Origin: Pseudomonas sp. PSE14
Lineage (GTDB): Bacteria > Pseudomonadota > Gammaproteobacteria > Pseudomonadales > Pseudomonadaceae
Assembly: GCF_029203285.1 (NCBI RefSeq)
Contig: NZ_CP115669.1
Coordinates: 1,984,001 to 2,048,000, forward strand
DNA length: 64,000 nucleotides
Reading direction: 5' to 3'
The notes beneath the pieces were generated by a model. The model did no database searches and had not been told where the DNA came from. It saw nothing but the letters and a program-made list of their open reading frames with translations. Shown here one piece after another: positions 25,373 through 33,974 of the stretch (positions are counted from its first letter, which is position 1; each line of letters opens with the position of its first letter). Made by a program: the position numbers and the translations under genes.

Positions 25373-27874
25373 TCAGCCTTCGCGCAGCAGGCGCAACGGG
25401 CTCACGCTCAATGCCCGCCGGGTGCCGAGCAGCCCGGCGCCGCCGACCAGCAGCGCGCCCAGCACGGGCAGCGCGAGCAACCAGGGGTGCGGGCTCCACG
25501 GCAGGTCGAAGACCAGCCGGTAGAGCAGGTAGCTGATCAGCTCGCAGCCCAGCGCCGCCAGCAGCCCGCTGACCGCGCCGAGCAGGGCGAACTCGCTGCG
25601 CCGGGTGCGCATCAGCAACTGGCGTTCCGCGCCCAGCGCACGGAGCAGGGCACCCTGGCGCAGGCGTTCGTCGAGGGTGGCCTGCAGGCCGGCGAAGAGC
25701 ACCACGAAGCCGGCGGCGAGGACGAACACCAGCACGTACTCCACCGCCAGCGTCACCTGGTCGAGGATGCTGCGCAGCTGCGCGAGCAGTGCGTCCACCG
25801 GCAGCAGCGTGACAGTCGGGAAGGCGCGCGCCAGTTGGATCAGGTCGCGTTCCTGGCTGGCCGGCAGGTAGAAGCTGGTCAGGTAGGTCACCGGCAGGTC
25901 GGTCAGGGTGCCGGGTTCGAAGACCATGAAGAAGTTGGGCTGGAAATTGTCCCACTTCACCGAGCGCAGGCTGCGCACCTGTGCCTCGCGGGTCTGGCCT
26001 GCGACGCTGAAGCTCAGGCGGTCGCCGACTTTCAGGCTGAGGTTGCTGGCGAGCTTTTCTTCCACCGAAACGCCAGGCAATGCGCTCTTTTCGCCAGCCT
26101 GCCACCACTGGCCGGCGACGACCTGGTTGCCGGCGGGCAGGCGTGCCGACCAGGTCAACCCGAGGTCGCGTTGCAGGGCGCGCTCGCTGCGCACGTCTTC
26201 GTTCAGCGCGTGGACCGGCTGGCCGTTCACCGCCACCAGGCGGCCGGGCACCATCGGATAGAGGTCTTCGGCGTTGGGTGAGAGCTGCTTCACCCGCTGT
26301 TCGAAGCTGTCCTTCTCGGCGGGGAGGATGTTCAGCGCGAAGTGATTCGGCGCGTTCGCCGGCAACTGCGAATGCCAGGTGTCCAGCAGCTCGCCGCGCA
26401 GCAGCGCGATGAGCGCCATGGCCAGCAGGATCAGGCCGAAGGCCAGGCTCTGGCCGGCGGCCGCCAGTGGGTAGCGCAGCAGTTGGCCGACGCCGAGGCG
26501 CCAGGGCAGGCTGGCGCCTTGCAGCGCGCTGCGCAGGCCGCGCAGGGCGAGCAGCAGGATGAAGCCGAGGATCACCGCGGCGATAGCGCCGCCGCCGAGC
26601 AGGGCGAGGGTGAGTTTCAGGTCCAGGCTCAGGCGCCACATGATCAGGCCCAGGGCGATCAGCGCGCAGGCATAGGCCATCCAGGTGCGCATCGGCACTG
26701 GCAGCAGGTCGCTGCGCAGTACCCGCAGTGGCGGCACGCGGCCGAGGGCGGCCAGCGGCGGCAGGGCGAAGCCGGCGAGCGCGACCAGGCCGGTCGCCAT
26801 GCCCGCCAGCGCGGGGGCTAACCCGGCCCCGGGAATCTGCGGCGGAAGCAGGTTGCCCAGCAGGTGCATCAGACCCATCTGGGCGAGCCAGCCGAGGAGG
26901 GCGCCGCAGAGGCTGGCAACCAATCCCAGGGCGAGCAATTGCGTTCCATATAGAAGCAGGGCTTCCCGGCGCGACAGGCCGAGGCAGCGCAGCAGGGCGC
27001 TGGCGTCGAAGCGGCGGGTGGCGAAGCGGTTGGCCGAGAGCGCCACGGCGACGCCGGCGAGCAGCACGGCGGCGAGGCTGGCGAGGTTCAGGTAGCGTTC
27101 GGCGCGGCCGAGGGCGTCGCCGATCTGCCGGTTGCCGTGGTGGGCGTCCTGCAGTTGCTGGTTGGCGGCGAGGCCAGCCTGCGTTGCCTTTCTATAAGCC
27201 TGCAGAGCTTCAGGCGGGCCGCCCCAGAGGTCACGGTAGCGCACGCGGCTGCCGGGCTGGACGACGCCGGTGGCGTCCAGGTCCTGCAGGTTCATCAGTA
27301 CCCGTGGCGTCAGGCTGTAGAAGTCGCCGGCGCGGTCGGGCTCGTAGGTCAGCACGCGAGCGATGCGCAGGGGCTTGCGACCGATGTCGACGCTGTCGCC
27401 GATCTTCAGTTCAAGGCTCGCCAGCAGGCGCGATTCGACCCAGATTTCCCCCGGCTGCGGCCGTCCGCCTTCAACTTCGGGCTGCAGCGGTTCGGGCGCG
27501 CTCTTGAGCTCGCCACGCAAGGGGTAGCTGTCACCCACCGCCTTGACGCTGCTGAGCTGGATGCCCTGGTCGGTGGCCACCACGCTGGAAAACTCGACAC
27601 TGCGCGCATGCTGCAGGCCGAGCTTGAGGCCGCTGTCGATCTGTTCGCCGGTGGCGGGTTGGGTGCCGCTGAGCACCAGGTCGGCGCCGAGGAATTCGGC
27701 GGCGCGCACCAGCATGGCGCCGTTGAGTCGGGCACTGAAATAACCGATGGCGGAGCTGGCCGCGACCGCAATCAGCAGGGCGAAGAACAGTACCCGCAAT
27801 TCGCCTGTGCGGCCTTCGCGCCACAGCTGGCGCAGGGACAGGCGGAACAGGTTCGGCAGCGACAGTGGCTTCAT
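25373..27874 (-). CDS. FtsX-type ABC permease, YbbP-like
   Basis: An 833-residue permease with two FtsX (MacB-type) transmembrane modules: about ten helices in total, a large periplasmic domain at residues 45-255, and another between about 490 and 690. The last module ends with GTRRALSVSPLRLLRE. Size and partner match E. coli YbbP. It starts 13 bases after the ATPase gene. The transporter is a mechanotransmission-type system that works on periplasmic or lipid substrates; none is known. Confidence 0.9.
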   Translation of the reverse strand: MKPLSLPNLFRLSLRQLWREGRTGELRVLFFALLIAVAASSAIGYFSARLNGAMLVRAAEFLGADLVLSGTQPATGEQIDSGLKLGLQHARSVEFSSVVATDQGIQLSSVKAVGDSYPLRGELKSAPEPLQPEVEGGRPQPGEIWVESRLLASLELKIGDSVDIGRKPLRIARVLTYEPDRAGDFYSLTPRVLMNLQDLDATGVVQPGSRVRYRDLWGGPPEALQAYRKATQAGLAANQQLQDAHHGNRQIGDALGRAERYLNLASLAAVLLAGVAVALSANRFATRRFDASALLRCLGLSRREALLLYGTQLLALGLVASLCGALLGWLAQMGLMHLLGNLLPPQIPGAGLAPALAGMATGLVALAGFALPPLAALGRVPPLRVLRSDLLPVPMRTWMAYACALIALGLIMWRLSLDLKLTLALLGGGAIAAVILGFILLLALRGLRSALQGASLPWRLGVGQLLRYPLAAAGQSLAFGLILLAMALIALLRGELLDTWHSQLPANAPNHFALNILPAEKDSFEQRVKQLSPNAEDLYPMVPGRLVAVNGQPVHALNEDVRSERALQRDLGLTWSARLPAGNQVVAGQWWQAGEKSALPGVSVEEKLASNLSLKVGDRLSFSVAGQTREAQVRSLRSVKWDNFQPNFFMVFEPGTLTDLPVTYLTSFYLPASQERDLIQLARAFPTVTLLPVDALLAQLRSILDQVTLAVEYVLVFVLAAGFVVLFAGLQATLDERLRQGALLRALGAERQLLMRTRRSEFALLGAVSGLLAALGCELISYLLYRLVFDLPWSPHPWLLALPVLGALLVGGAGLLGTRRALSVSPLRLLREG

Positions 27875-27887
27875 CGGCTCTCGTCCG

Positions 27888-28571
27888 TCAGGGTTCGACG
27901 TGATCGATCAGGTGGCCGCTTTCCAGGCGGATCAGGCGCTGGCAGCGGTGGGCCAGGCGTTCGTCGTGGGTCACCAGCACCAGGGTGGTGCCGCGTTCGC
28001 GGTTGAGTTCGAACAGCAGGTCGCTGATCCGCTCGCCGGTGTGGGTGTCGAGGTTGCCGGTGGGTTCGTCGGCGAACAGTACGTCCGGCTCGGCGGCGAA
28101 GGCGCGGGCGATGGCGACCCGCTGTTGCTCGCCACCGGAGAGCTGGCGCGGGTAGTGGGTCAGGCGCTGGCCGAGACCGACGCGCTCTAGCAGCTCGCGG
28201 CCGCGTTGGCGGGCGTCCGCGCGGCCATCGAGCTCCAGCGGCAGCATCACGTTCTCCAGGGCGGTGAGGCTGTCGAGCAACTGGAACGACTGGAATACGA
28301 AGCCGACATGGGCGGCGCGGACGCGTGCGCGCTGATCCTCGTCCAGACTGCCCAGCGCATGGCCGAGCAGGACGATGTCGCCGTCGGACGGCAGGTCGAG
28401 CCCGGCGAGCAGGCCCAGGAGAGTGGATTTGCCGGAACCCGAGCTGCCGACGATGGCCAGGCTGTCGCCGCGGGAGAGGTCGAGGGAGAGGTCGTGGAGG
28501 ATCGTCAGCTTGCCTTCCGCGCTGGAAACAACCTTGCTAAGGTTCCGCGCGGTGAGAATGCGTTCGCTCAT
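27888..28571 (-). CDS. ABC transporter ATP-binding protein, YbbA-like
   Basis: A 227-residue ATPase of the LolD/MacB group. Walker A GSSGSGKST, signature LSGGEQQRVAIARAF, Walker B VLFADEPTGNLD and the H-loop LVTHDERL are intact. The start at 28571 matches the usual family start; only ten bases separate it from the tesA ATG on the other strand. It heads a two-gene operon with the FtsX-type permease. In E. coli ybbA is also next to tesA, so the arrangement is ancestral. Confidence 0.93.
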   Translation of the reverse strand: MSERILTARNLSKVVSSAEGKLTILHDLSLDLSRGDSLAIVGSSGSGKSTLLGLLAGLDLPSDGDIVLLGHALGSLDEDQRARVRAAHVGFVFQSFQLLDSLTALENVMLPLELDGRADARQRGRELLERVGLGQRLTHYPRQLSGGEQQRVAIARAFAAEPDVLFADEPTGNLDTHTGERISDLLFELNRERGTTLVLVTHDERLAHRCQRLIRLESGHLIDHVEP

Positions 28572-28581
28572 GGAGAATCCG

Positions 28582-29187
28582 ATGCGTGCATGGCTAATGG
28601 GCGGCTGCCTGGCGTTGCTTCTGATTGCGCAGCAGGCCGCGGCGCAGACGCTGTTGGTCGTCGGCGATAGTATCAGCGCCGGTTTGGGGCTGGATACCAG
28701 CCAGGGGTGGGTGAGCCTGCTGGACAAGCGCTTGAAGGAGCAGGGGTTCGGCTACAAGGTGGTCAATGCATCGATCAGCGGCGACACCAGTGCGGGAGGC
28801 CTCGCGCGCCTGCCGGCGCTGCTTTCGGAGCAGAAGCCGACGCTGGTGGTGATCGAGTTGGGCGGCAATGACGGGCTGCGCGGAATGGCGCCGGCACAAT
28901 TGCAACAGAATCTTAGCGGCATGGTTCAGCAGTCGCAGAAGGCGGGTGCCAAGGTGGTGCTGCTGGGCATGAAGCTGCCGCCGAACTACGGACAGCGTTA
29001 TACCGATGCCTTCTCCAAGGTGTTCGAGACGGTCGCCCAGGAGCAGAACATCACGCTGGTGCCATTCTTCCTCGAGGGTGTCGGCGGGGTGCCGGGAATG
29101 ATGCAGGCGGACGGAATTCACCCGGCCATCGCTGCGCAGCCTAAACTGCTCGACAATATGTGGCCGGCGCTCAAGCCGCTACTCTGA
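28582..29187 (+). CDS. tesA: TesA, periplasmic SGNH esterase / acyl-CoA thioesterase I
   Basis: A 201-residue SGNH hydrolase with a signal peptide ending AAAQ (residue 21). The four blocks are present: GDSIS (nucleophile Ser), Gly in SISGDTSAGG, GGNDGL, and DGIHP (Asp and His). Like the E. coli and P. aeruginosa enzymes it should be a broad periplasmic lysophospholipase, arylesterase and thioesterase. The ribosome-binding site (GGAGAATCCG) overlaps the first codons of the divergent ABC gene, so promoter elements for each lie inside the other gene. Confidence 0.95.
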   Translation: MRAWLMGGCLALLLIAQQAAAQTLLVVGDSISAGLGLDTSQGWVSLLDKRLKEQGFGYKVVNASISGDTSAGGLARLPALLSEQKPTLVVIELGGNDGLRGMAPAQLQQNLSGMVQQSQKAGAKVVLLGMKLPPNYGQRYTDAFSKVFETVAQEQNITLVPFFLEGVGGVPGMMQADGIHPAIAAQPKLLDNMWPALKPLL

Positions 29188-29256
29188 ATTCCGCTGTATC
29201 AAGGCTTCCCCGCGAACGGCCTTTCGGCTATGTTTGCGCACCCTTCTGGAGCCCCT

Positions 29257-29535
29257 ATGCCGCGCCCCGCCTGGACTCACTTCGCCTACCAGCTGATCGA
29301 ACCCGATGAGCAGCTGGATCTGTTCGCCTGCCGCGAGGTCCGGGTGCACCTTGTCGCACGCCAACTGGAGCTGGGAACGCCGGCCGACCGCACGCTCTGC
29401 GGTAGCCTGCTGCCGGCCCAGCCGCTCTGGCGCGGGCTTGAGAAGCCGCTGCTGCGCGACCGCCGCGTGTGCAGCGCCTGCCTGAAACAACTGGAACAGG
29501 AAAAGCGCGGCGCGCGGGCCTCCTGGCTCGTCTGA
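29257..29535 (+). CDS. Conserved small hypothetical protein with a CxxC
   Basis: A 92-residue protein I cannot assign to a named family. Four cysteines are present (FACREV, LCGSLL and VCSACLKQ), the last pair as CxxC, which could make a zinc site. The rest is mixed alpha/beta with a basic C terminus. The ATG at 29257 has TGGAG upstream; an earlier in-frame ATG at 29230 has none. It lies between tesA and the L,D-transpeptidase gene; I recall a PA2855-like gene at this place in PAO1. Confidence 0.65.
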   Translation: MPRPAWTHFAYQLIEPDEQLDLFACREVRVHLVARQLELGTPADRTLCGSLLPAQPLWRGLEKPLLRDRRVCSACLKQLEQEKRGARASWLV

Positions 29536-29608
29536 TATCTCCCAGTGACGCGGTTCGCAGTGGTAAACTGATCACCCTTTGCCCATTGCCCATGTCAAGG
29601 ATTCTCGG

Positions 29609-30586
29609 ATGTTGTCGCGCGTCATTGCCGCCTGCTCGCTGTCCTTAGCCGCGTTGCTCTCGGCCCCCGTTTCCGCCATTGAATTGCCACTGCCGGCACC
29701 GGGCGACGATATCGTCGGTCAGGTCCAGGTGATCAAGGCCAAGTACGAAGACACCTTCGCCGACCTCGGCGAGAAATATGGCCTCGGCTACTCCGAGATG
29801 CTCGCCGCCAACCCGGGCGTCGATGCCTGGCTGCCGGGCGTGGGCACCGAAGTGATCATTCCGACCCGCTTCATCCTCCCGCCGGGACCGCGCGAAGGCG
29901 TGGTGATCAACCTGGCCGAATACCGCCTGTACTACTTCCCCAAGGACAAGGGCGTCGTCTACACCTATGCCCTGGGCATCGGTCGTGAGGGCTGGGGTTC
30001 GCCGGTTGGCAGCACTACTGTTATCGCCAAGACCAAGGACCCGGCCTGGTATCCGCCGGCCTCGATCCGCGCCGAGCACGCCGCCGATGGCGACCCGTTG
30101 CCAGCCGTGGTTCCGGCAGGTCCGGATAACCCGCTGGGTCCGTACAAGATGAGCCTGGGCTTCCACGGCTACCTGATCCACGGTTCGAACAAGAAATTCG
30201 GTATCGGTACCCGCACCAGCCACGGCTGCTTCCGCATGTACAACTGGGACGTGACCCAGCTGTTCTCGATGATTCCGGTGGGCACCAAGGTGCGCATCAT
30301 CAACGAGCCGTACAAGTTCGGTCGCAGCGAAGGCAAGATCTATCTCGAAGCCCATGCGCCGATCGACGACAACGGCAATCCGTCGGTGGTCGACAAGCAC
30401 ACTGCGGTGATCAATGCGCTGCTCAAGCGCGAAGACATCGCCAGCCAGATGCAGATGGACTGGAACATAGTGCGTGAAGTCGTGGCTGCCGAAGATGGTC
30501 TGCCAGTCGCCATTGCCCAGCCGCAAGCGCAGCAGGATGCGCCGGTTGCCGCTACGGTCGATCAGGACGCCATGCAGTTGCAGTAA
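29609..30586 (+). CDS. L,D-transpeptidase (ErfK/YbiS/YcfS type)
   Basis: A 325-residue periplasmic enzyme: signal peptide ending APVSA (residue 23), a LysM-like segment (about 37-80, with YGLGYSEMLAANPGVD), and a YkuD domain with the catalytic HGCFRM and the upstream HGYLIHGS. E. coli homologues attach Braun lipoprotein to peptidoglycan. Here the gene is convergent with oprI, the Pseudomonas Braun-type lipoprotein, which supports that role. The ATG at 29609 follows AAGGA. The C-terminal tail is Gln/Ala-rich. Confidence 0.92.
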   Translation: MLSRVIAACSLSLAALLSAPVSAIELPLPAPGDDIVGQVQVIKAKYEDTFADLGEKYGLGYSEMLAANPGVDAWLPGVGTEVIIPTRFILPPGPREGVVINLAEYRLYYFPKDKGVVYTYALGIGREGWGSPVGSTTVIAKTKDPAWYPPASIRAEHAADGDPLPAVVPAGPDNPLGPYKMSLGFHGYLIHGSNKKFGIGTRTSHGCFRMYNWDVTQLFSMIPVGTKVRIINEPYKFGRSEGKIYLEAHAPIDDNGNPSVVDKHTAVINALLKREDIASQMQMDWNIVREVVAAEDGLPVAIAQPQAQQDAPVAATVDQDAMQLQ

Positions 30587-30603
30587 CTCGTACTGCTTCG
30601 AAA

Positions 30604-30630
30604 GAGCCCGCTTCGAGCGGGCTTTTTCTT
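30604..30630 (+). terminator. Terminator after the L,D-transpeptidase gene
   Basis: AGCCCGC-TTCGA-GCGGGCT followed by TTTTCTT, 18 bases past the stop. Confidence 0.85.
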
Positions 30631-30652
30631 GTGCGCGCTTTCTGCGGGCATA

Positions 30653-30682
30653 AAAAAACCGACCCCGAAGGGTCGGTTTTTT
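30653..30682 (-). terminator. Terminator of oprI
   Basis: AAAAAACCGACCC-CGAA-GGGTCGGTTTTTT, a seven-base GC stem with A/T runs on both sides; it is efficient on both strands but serves the minus-strand oprI transcript. Confidence 0.9.
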
Positions 30683-30700
30683 AACAGATCCGAAGATCTA

Positions 30701-30952
30701 TTACTTGCGGCTGGCTTTGTCCAGCATGCGCAGAGCGCGCTCGTTAGCCTCGTCAGCGGTCTGCTGGGCTTTCTGAGCGGCGGCCAGAGCTTCGTCAGCC
30801 TTGCGATAGGCTTCGTCAGCACGGGCTTGAGCGCGAGCAGCAGCGTCTTCAGTAGCAGTCAGACGAGCTTCGGTTTCTTTCGAGTGGCTGCTGCAACCGG
30901 TGGCCAGAACAGCAGCCAGAGCCAGAGCAGAGAATTTCAGAACGTTGTTCAT
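30701..30952 (-). CDS. oprI: Major outer-membrane lipoprotein OprI
   Basis: An 83-residue lipoprotein, the same length as P. aeruginosa OprI. Signal peptide with lipobox LATGCSS (Cys 20); Ser at +2 favours the outer membrane. The mature part is a continuous heptad-repeat helix ([20 protein letters not shown]), forming the Lpp-like trimer, and ends in Lys, the residue linked to diaminopimelate in peptidoglycan. The ribosome-binding site is GGGGA. A strong promoter is visible upstream and an intrinsic terminator downstream, as expected for one of the most abundant mRNAs. Confidence 0.97.
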   Translation of the reverse strand: MNNVLKFSALALAAVLATGCSSHSKETEARLTATEDAAARAQARADEAYRKADEALAAAQKAQQTADEANERALRMLDKASRK

Positions 30953-31021
30953 CGTGTTCCCCTTAAGGTGGACATTTCCATTAAAAGCAATCTCCCACGA
31001 CTGGGAAATTAGCCGGACTAC

Positions 31022-31049
31022 ATAGTACCCATTACTTGTAGTAAGTAAA
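31022..31049 (-). promoter_or_regulatory. Predicted sigma-70 promoter of oprI
   Basis: On the minus strand TTTACT, 16 bases, TACTAT. It predicts a start near 31015 and a leader of about 60 bases. The surrounding 60 bases are AT-rich. Confidence 0.6.
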
Positions 31050-31079
31050 CTGACCGGACGCAAGTACGGCACTTTTTTT

Positions 31080-31310
31080 TCATGTTAGGCCGGTATTTGC
31101 AGTTGCCCGAGGCGGAATTGGGCAAAAACTGTCCAATTTGGCAAAGGAGTGTTTCCAATGGGTGTCAGGCGGGAGGGTAGTCCCTCTCCGCTGATGGGGT
31201 GTCGGACTGTCGGATGACTGTCGACAATGCTCGAACAACTGTTTAAGCGTCGTACAGTTGACCAACTAGTGGCAACTTGCAAGACGTGGAGAAAGTGTTA
31301 ACGCATAACG
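31080..31310. other. Non-coding stretch between the oprI promoter and the tRNA-Ser terminator
   Basis: With the oprI leader this is part of a 400-base gene-free region (30953-31353). No convincing ORF: the minus-strand readings are short and have atypical codon use. Local features are a small GAGGG-TAGT-CCCTC hairpin near 31173 and A/T-rich stretches. I see no assignable element. Confidence 0.4.
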
Positions 31311-31342
31311 AAAAAAGCCCGGCTAATTGCTTAGCCGGGCTT
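31311..31342 (-). terminator. Terminator of tRNA-Ser
   Basis: On the minus strand GCCCGGCTAAGCAATTAGCCGGGC followed by TTTTTT, 12 bases beyond the CCA end. Confidence 0.9.
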
Positions 31343-31353
31343 CTTTCATGATC

Positions 31354-31443
31354 TGGCGGTGAGGGAGGGATTCGAACCCTCGATACGATTTCTCGTATAC
31401 ACACTTTCCAGGCGTGCTCCTTCAACCGCTCGGACACCTCACC
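31354..31443 (-). tRNA. tRNA-Ser (GGA)
   Basis: A 90-base class II tRNA with encoded CCA: acceptor GGTGAGG/CCTCACC, discriminator G, long variable arm (GTGTATACGAGAAATCGTATC) and T-loop GGTTCGAATCC. The anticodon loop CTGGAAA gives anticodon GGA, reading UCC/UCU. Confidence 0.95.
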
Positions 31444-31479
31444 AGATTTCTCGACAGCGCTGTGTCTGTCGAGGCGCGC

Positions 31480-31508
31480 ACTTTACTCAAAGGTTTTCCC
31501 AAACGCAA
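31480..31508 (-). promoter_or_regulatory. Predicted promoter of tRNA-Ser
   Basis: On the minus strand TTGCGT, 17 bases, TAAAGT, followed by a GC-rich discriminator (GCGCGCC). The tRNA-Glu promoter at 60803 has the same discriminator, a mark of stringent control. Confidence 0.6.
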
Positions 31509-31596
31509 ATGTTTTTTTCAACGGATTCATCGGCTTAAGGAGAAAAGGCCGGATCACGGCTACACTGGCGCCTTCTATGAGGCTGGGCGTAAGCGT

Positions 31597-32724
31597 ATGG
31601 CGAGTTGGGACATCTTCTGCAGCGTAGTCGACAACTATGGCGACATCGGCGTTACCTGGCGTCTGGCTCGCCAGTTGGCGACCGAACATGGGCAAGCGGT
31701 GCGCCTGTGGGTGGATGACCTGGCTGCGTTCGTGCGCATCTGTCCCCAGGCCGACGCGCAGGCGCCATCGCAACAGCAGTCCGGCGTAGACGTTCGGCAT
31801 TGGCCGGAAGTCTGGCAGGACACCGACGCGGCGGATGTGGTGATCGAAGCCTTCGCCTGCTCGATGCCGCCTGCCTATATAGAAGCAATGACCCGGCGGC
31901 CGAAGCCATCGTTGTGGCTGAACCTCGAATACCTCAGTGCCGAGCCCTGGGTGGAGTCCTGCCATGGATTGCCGTCGATGCAGCCCAACGGCCTGCAGAA
32001 GTACTTCTATTTCCCCGGCTTCACACCCTCCACCGGCGGACTGCTGCGCGAGGGCGATCTGATTCGGCGTCGGGACACCTTCCAGGCCGATCCCGCCAGC
32101 GGAGTTCGTTTCCTCGAAAGCCTCGGTGTGCAAGTGCGCCATGGGGAGCGGCGCATTTCCCTGTTCGCCTATGAAAATCCCGGACTCGCCGGCTGGCTGG
32201 ACGCCCTGGCCGGGGGCGTGACGCCAACCCTGTTGCTGGTGCCCGAAGGTCGGGTGCTGGCCGACGTCCAGCGCTGGGCGCAGCAGTCGCTGGGGGTAGG
32301 TCAGGGCTGCGAGCGCGGCGCGCTGCGTGTGCAGGTGCTGCCGTTCGTCCGCCAGGAGGACTACGACCCGTTGCTGTGGAGTTGCGACATCAACGCGGTG
32401 CGTGGCGAAGACTCCTTCGTCCGCGCGCAGTGGGCAGGGCGCCCCTTCGTCTGGCACATCTACCAGCAGGCCGAGGACGTTCACCTGGAAAAGCTGGAGG
32501 CCTTCCTGGCGCTGTTCGGTGAGGGTATGGACGATGGGCTGCGGCAGGCGCTGAGCGATTTCTGGCTGGCCTGGAATGGGCGCGGCGAGGTCGGTGAGAC
32601 CTGGCGGAGGCTGGAGGAGCGGCTGCCGGAGTGGTCCGCCTGGATTGGAAATTGGCAGCGGCGTCTGACCGAACAAACCGATCTTGCGGCGGGGCTGGTG
32701 TGTTTTTATACAAATTGGCTATGA
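31597..32724 (+). CDS. earP: EarP, EF-P arginine rhamnosyltransferase
   Basis: A 375-residue GT-B-fold glycosyltransferase that transfers rhamnose from dTDP-rhamnose to Arg32 of EF-P. The N-terminal [18 protein letters not shown] has the two catalytic-region Asp residues (12 and 16 with this start). The C-terminal [19 protein letters not shown] is the nucleotide-sugar site, with the invariant Glu of RGEDS. It lies 42 bases before efp, its substrate gene, the constant arrangement in EarP bacteria. Start at 31597 follows GAGG. Confidence 0.97.
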   Translation: MASWDIFCSVVDNYGDIGVTWRLARQLATEHGQAVRLWVDDLAAFVRICPQADAQAPSQQQSGVDVRHWPEVWQDTDAADVVIEAFACSMPPAYIEAMTRRPKPSLWLNLEYLSAEPWVESCHGLPSMQPNGLQKYFYFPGFTPSTGGLLREGDLIRRRDTFQADPASGVRFLESLGVQVRHGERRISLFAYENPGLAGWLDALAGGVTPTLLLVPEGRVLADVQRWAQQSLGVGQGCERGALRVQVLPFVRQEDYDPLLWSCDINAVRGEDSFVRAQWAGRPFVWHIYQQAEDVHLEKLEAFLALFGEGMDDGLRQALSDFWLAWNGRGEVGETWRRLEERLPEWSAWIGNWQRRLTEQTDLAAGLVCFYTNWL

Positions 32725-32766
32725 TATGGCCCCTGTTTTTTGTCTCCAATCCAATCGGATAATCGT

Positions 32767-33333
32767 ATGAAAACCGCACAAGAGTTCCGCGCTGGCCAGG
32801 TTGCCAACATCAATGGCGCCCCCTGGGTCATCCAGAAGGCCGAGTTCAACAAATCCGGCCGTAACTCCGCGGTCGTCAAGATGAAGCTGAAGAACCTGCT
32901 GACCGGTGCTGGCACCGAGACCGTGTTCAAGGCCGACGACAAGCTGGAGCCGATCATCCTCGACCGTAAGGAAGTGACCTACTCCTACTTCGCGGACCCG
33001 CTGTATGTCTTCATGGACACCGAGTTCAACCAGTACGAGATCGAGAAAGACGATCTGGAAGGCGTGCTGACCTTCATCGAAGACGGTATGACCGACGTCT
33101 GCGAAGCGGTGTTCTACAACGAGAAAGTGATCTCCGTTGAACTGCCGACCACCATCGTTCGCGAAATCGTCTACACCGAGCCGGCTGTCCGTGGCGACAC
33201 CTCCGGTAAAGTGATGAAGACCGCTCGCCTGAAGAACGGTGCCGAGCTGCAGGTTTCCGCGTTCTGCGAAATCGGCGACTCGATCGAAATCGATACCCGC
33301 ACTGGCGAGTACAAGTCCCGCGTCAAGGCCTGA
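32767..33333 (+). CDS. efp: Elongation factor P with arginine at position 32
   Basis: A 188-residue three-domain EF-P. The modification loop is KSGRNSA, with Arg exactly at residue 32, the rhamnosylation type; E. coli uses Lys. The C-terminal [14 protein letters not shown] is typical. EF-P frees ribosomes stalled at proline runs. The gene follows earP; TTGCGG-17-TATACA at 32684-32712 or a TATGAT at 32720 could provide its own promoter. An intrinsic terminator follows. Confidence 0.98.
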   Translation: MKTAQEFRAGQVANINGAPWVIQKAEFNKSGRNSAVVKMKLKNLLTGAGTETVFKADDKLEPIILDRKEVTYSYFADPLYVFMDTEFNQYEIEKDDLEGVLTFIEDGMTDVCEAVFYNEKVISVELPTTIVREIVYTEPAVRGDTSGKVMKTARLKNGAELQVSAFCEIGDSIEIDTRTGEYKSRVKA

Positions 33334-33350
33334 GCCTGAACCGAGACAAG

Positions 33351-33378
33351 AAAAAGCCCGGCTGATGCCGGGCTTTTT
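33351..33378 (+). terminator. Terminator of efp
   Basis: AAAAAGCCCGGC-TGAT-GCCGGGCTTTTT followed by CGTTTC; symmetrical runs let it also act toward ohr. Confidence 0.9.
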
Positions 33379-33399
33379 CGTTTCTGCCGTCTGGCTTTC

Positions 33400-33828
33400 T
33401 CAGACGCTCACGTTCAGGCGTACGTCGATGTTTCCGCGGGTGGCGTTGGAGTAGGGGCAGACCTGGTGGGCCTTGGCAACCAGGTCCTCGGCTTCGGCCA
33501 GGTCCAGGCCCGGCAGGTTGATGTTCAGTTCCACTTCCAGGCCGAAGCCGCCCGGGATCTGGCCGATGCCGACCTTGCCGGTGATCGAGGCATCCGCCGG
33601 GATCTGCTTCTTGCTCTGGCTGGCGACGAACTTGATGGCGCCGATGAAGCAGGCGGAGTAGCCAGCGGCGAACAGCTGTTCCGGGTTGGTGGCTTCGCCG
33701 CCCTGGCCGCCCAGTTCGCGCGGGGTGCTCAGTTTCACGTCGAGGATGCCGTCCGAGGAAATGGCGCGGCCGTCGCGGCCTCCGGTGGCGGTAGCGGTGG
33801 CGGTGTAGAGGGCTTTGATAGTTTGCAT
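33400..33828 (-). CDS. ohr: Organic hydroperoxide resistance protein Ohr
   Basis: A 142-residue OsmC-fold thiol peroxidase that reduces organic and fatty-acid hydroperoxides. The two redox cysteines are in [10 protein letters not shown] (about residue 60) and [12 protein letters not shown] (about 124), as in P. aeruginosa Ohr; [15 protein letters not shown] is the family signature. It is followed upstream by ohrR on the same strand; two inverted copies of a 15-base element lie before it. Confidence 0.97.
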   Translation of the reverse strand: MQTIKALYTATATATGGRDGRAISSDGILDVKLSTPRELGGQGGEATNPEQLFAAGYSACFIGAIKFVASQSKKQIPADASITGKVGIGQIPGGFGLEVELNINLPGLDLAEAEDLVAKAHQVCPYSNATRGNIDVRLNVSV

Positions 33829-33858
33829 GGCGGTGTCTCCGATTGTCTTGCTGGTTAA

Positions 33859-33873
33859 TATCTTGTGCACTAA
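33859..33873. promoter_or_regulatory. OhrR operator candidate, proximal copy
   Basis: TATCTTGTGCACTAA, 31 bases before the ohr start, containing the imperfect palindrome CTTGTGCACTAAG. It is repeated in opposite orientation at 33908. Confidence 0.6.
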
Positions 33874-33907
33874 GCAGTGCGTGAGGTGGAAGTTAGTTCG
33901 ATTTAAT

Positions 33908-33922
33908 TTAGTGCGCAAGATA
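33908..33922. promoter_or_regulatory. OhrR operator candidate, distal copy
   Basis: TTAGTGCGCAAGATA, the inverse of the proximal copy with one base changed, flanked by AATT on both sides. The pair likely binds two OhrR dimers. Confidence 0.6.
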
Positions 33923-33974
33923 ATTTTCGGAAGATTTCGGACTAAAGAGCGGTGCGTTCAGGCATAAGCCCGGA

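Noticed and set aside
31085..31282. Short minus-strand ORF between oprI and tRNA-Ser
   Set aside because: No ribosome-binding site, unusual codon use, Ser/Pro-rich, no recognisable protein.
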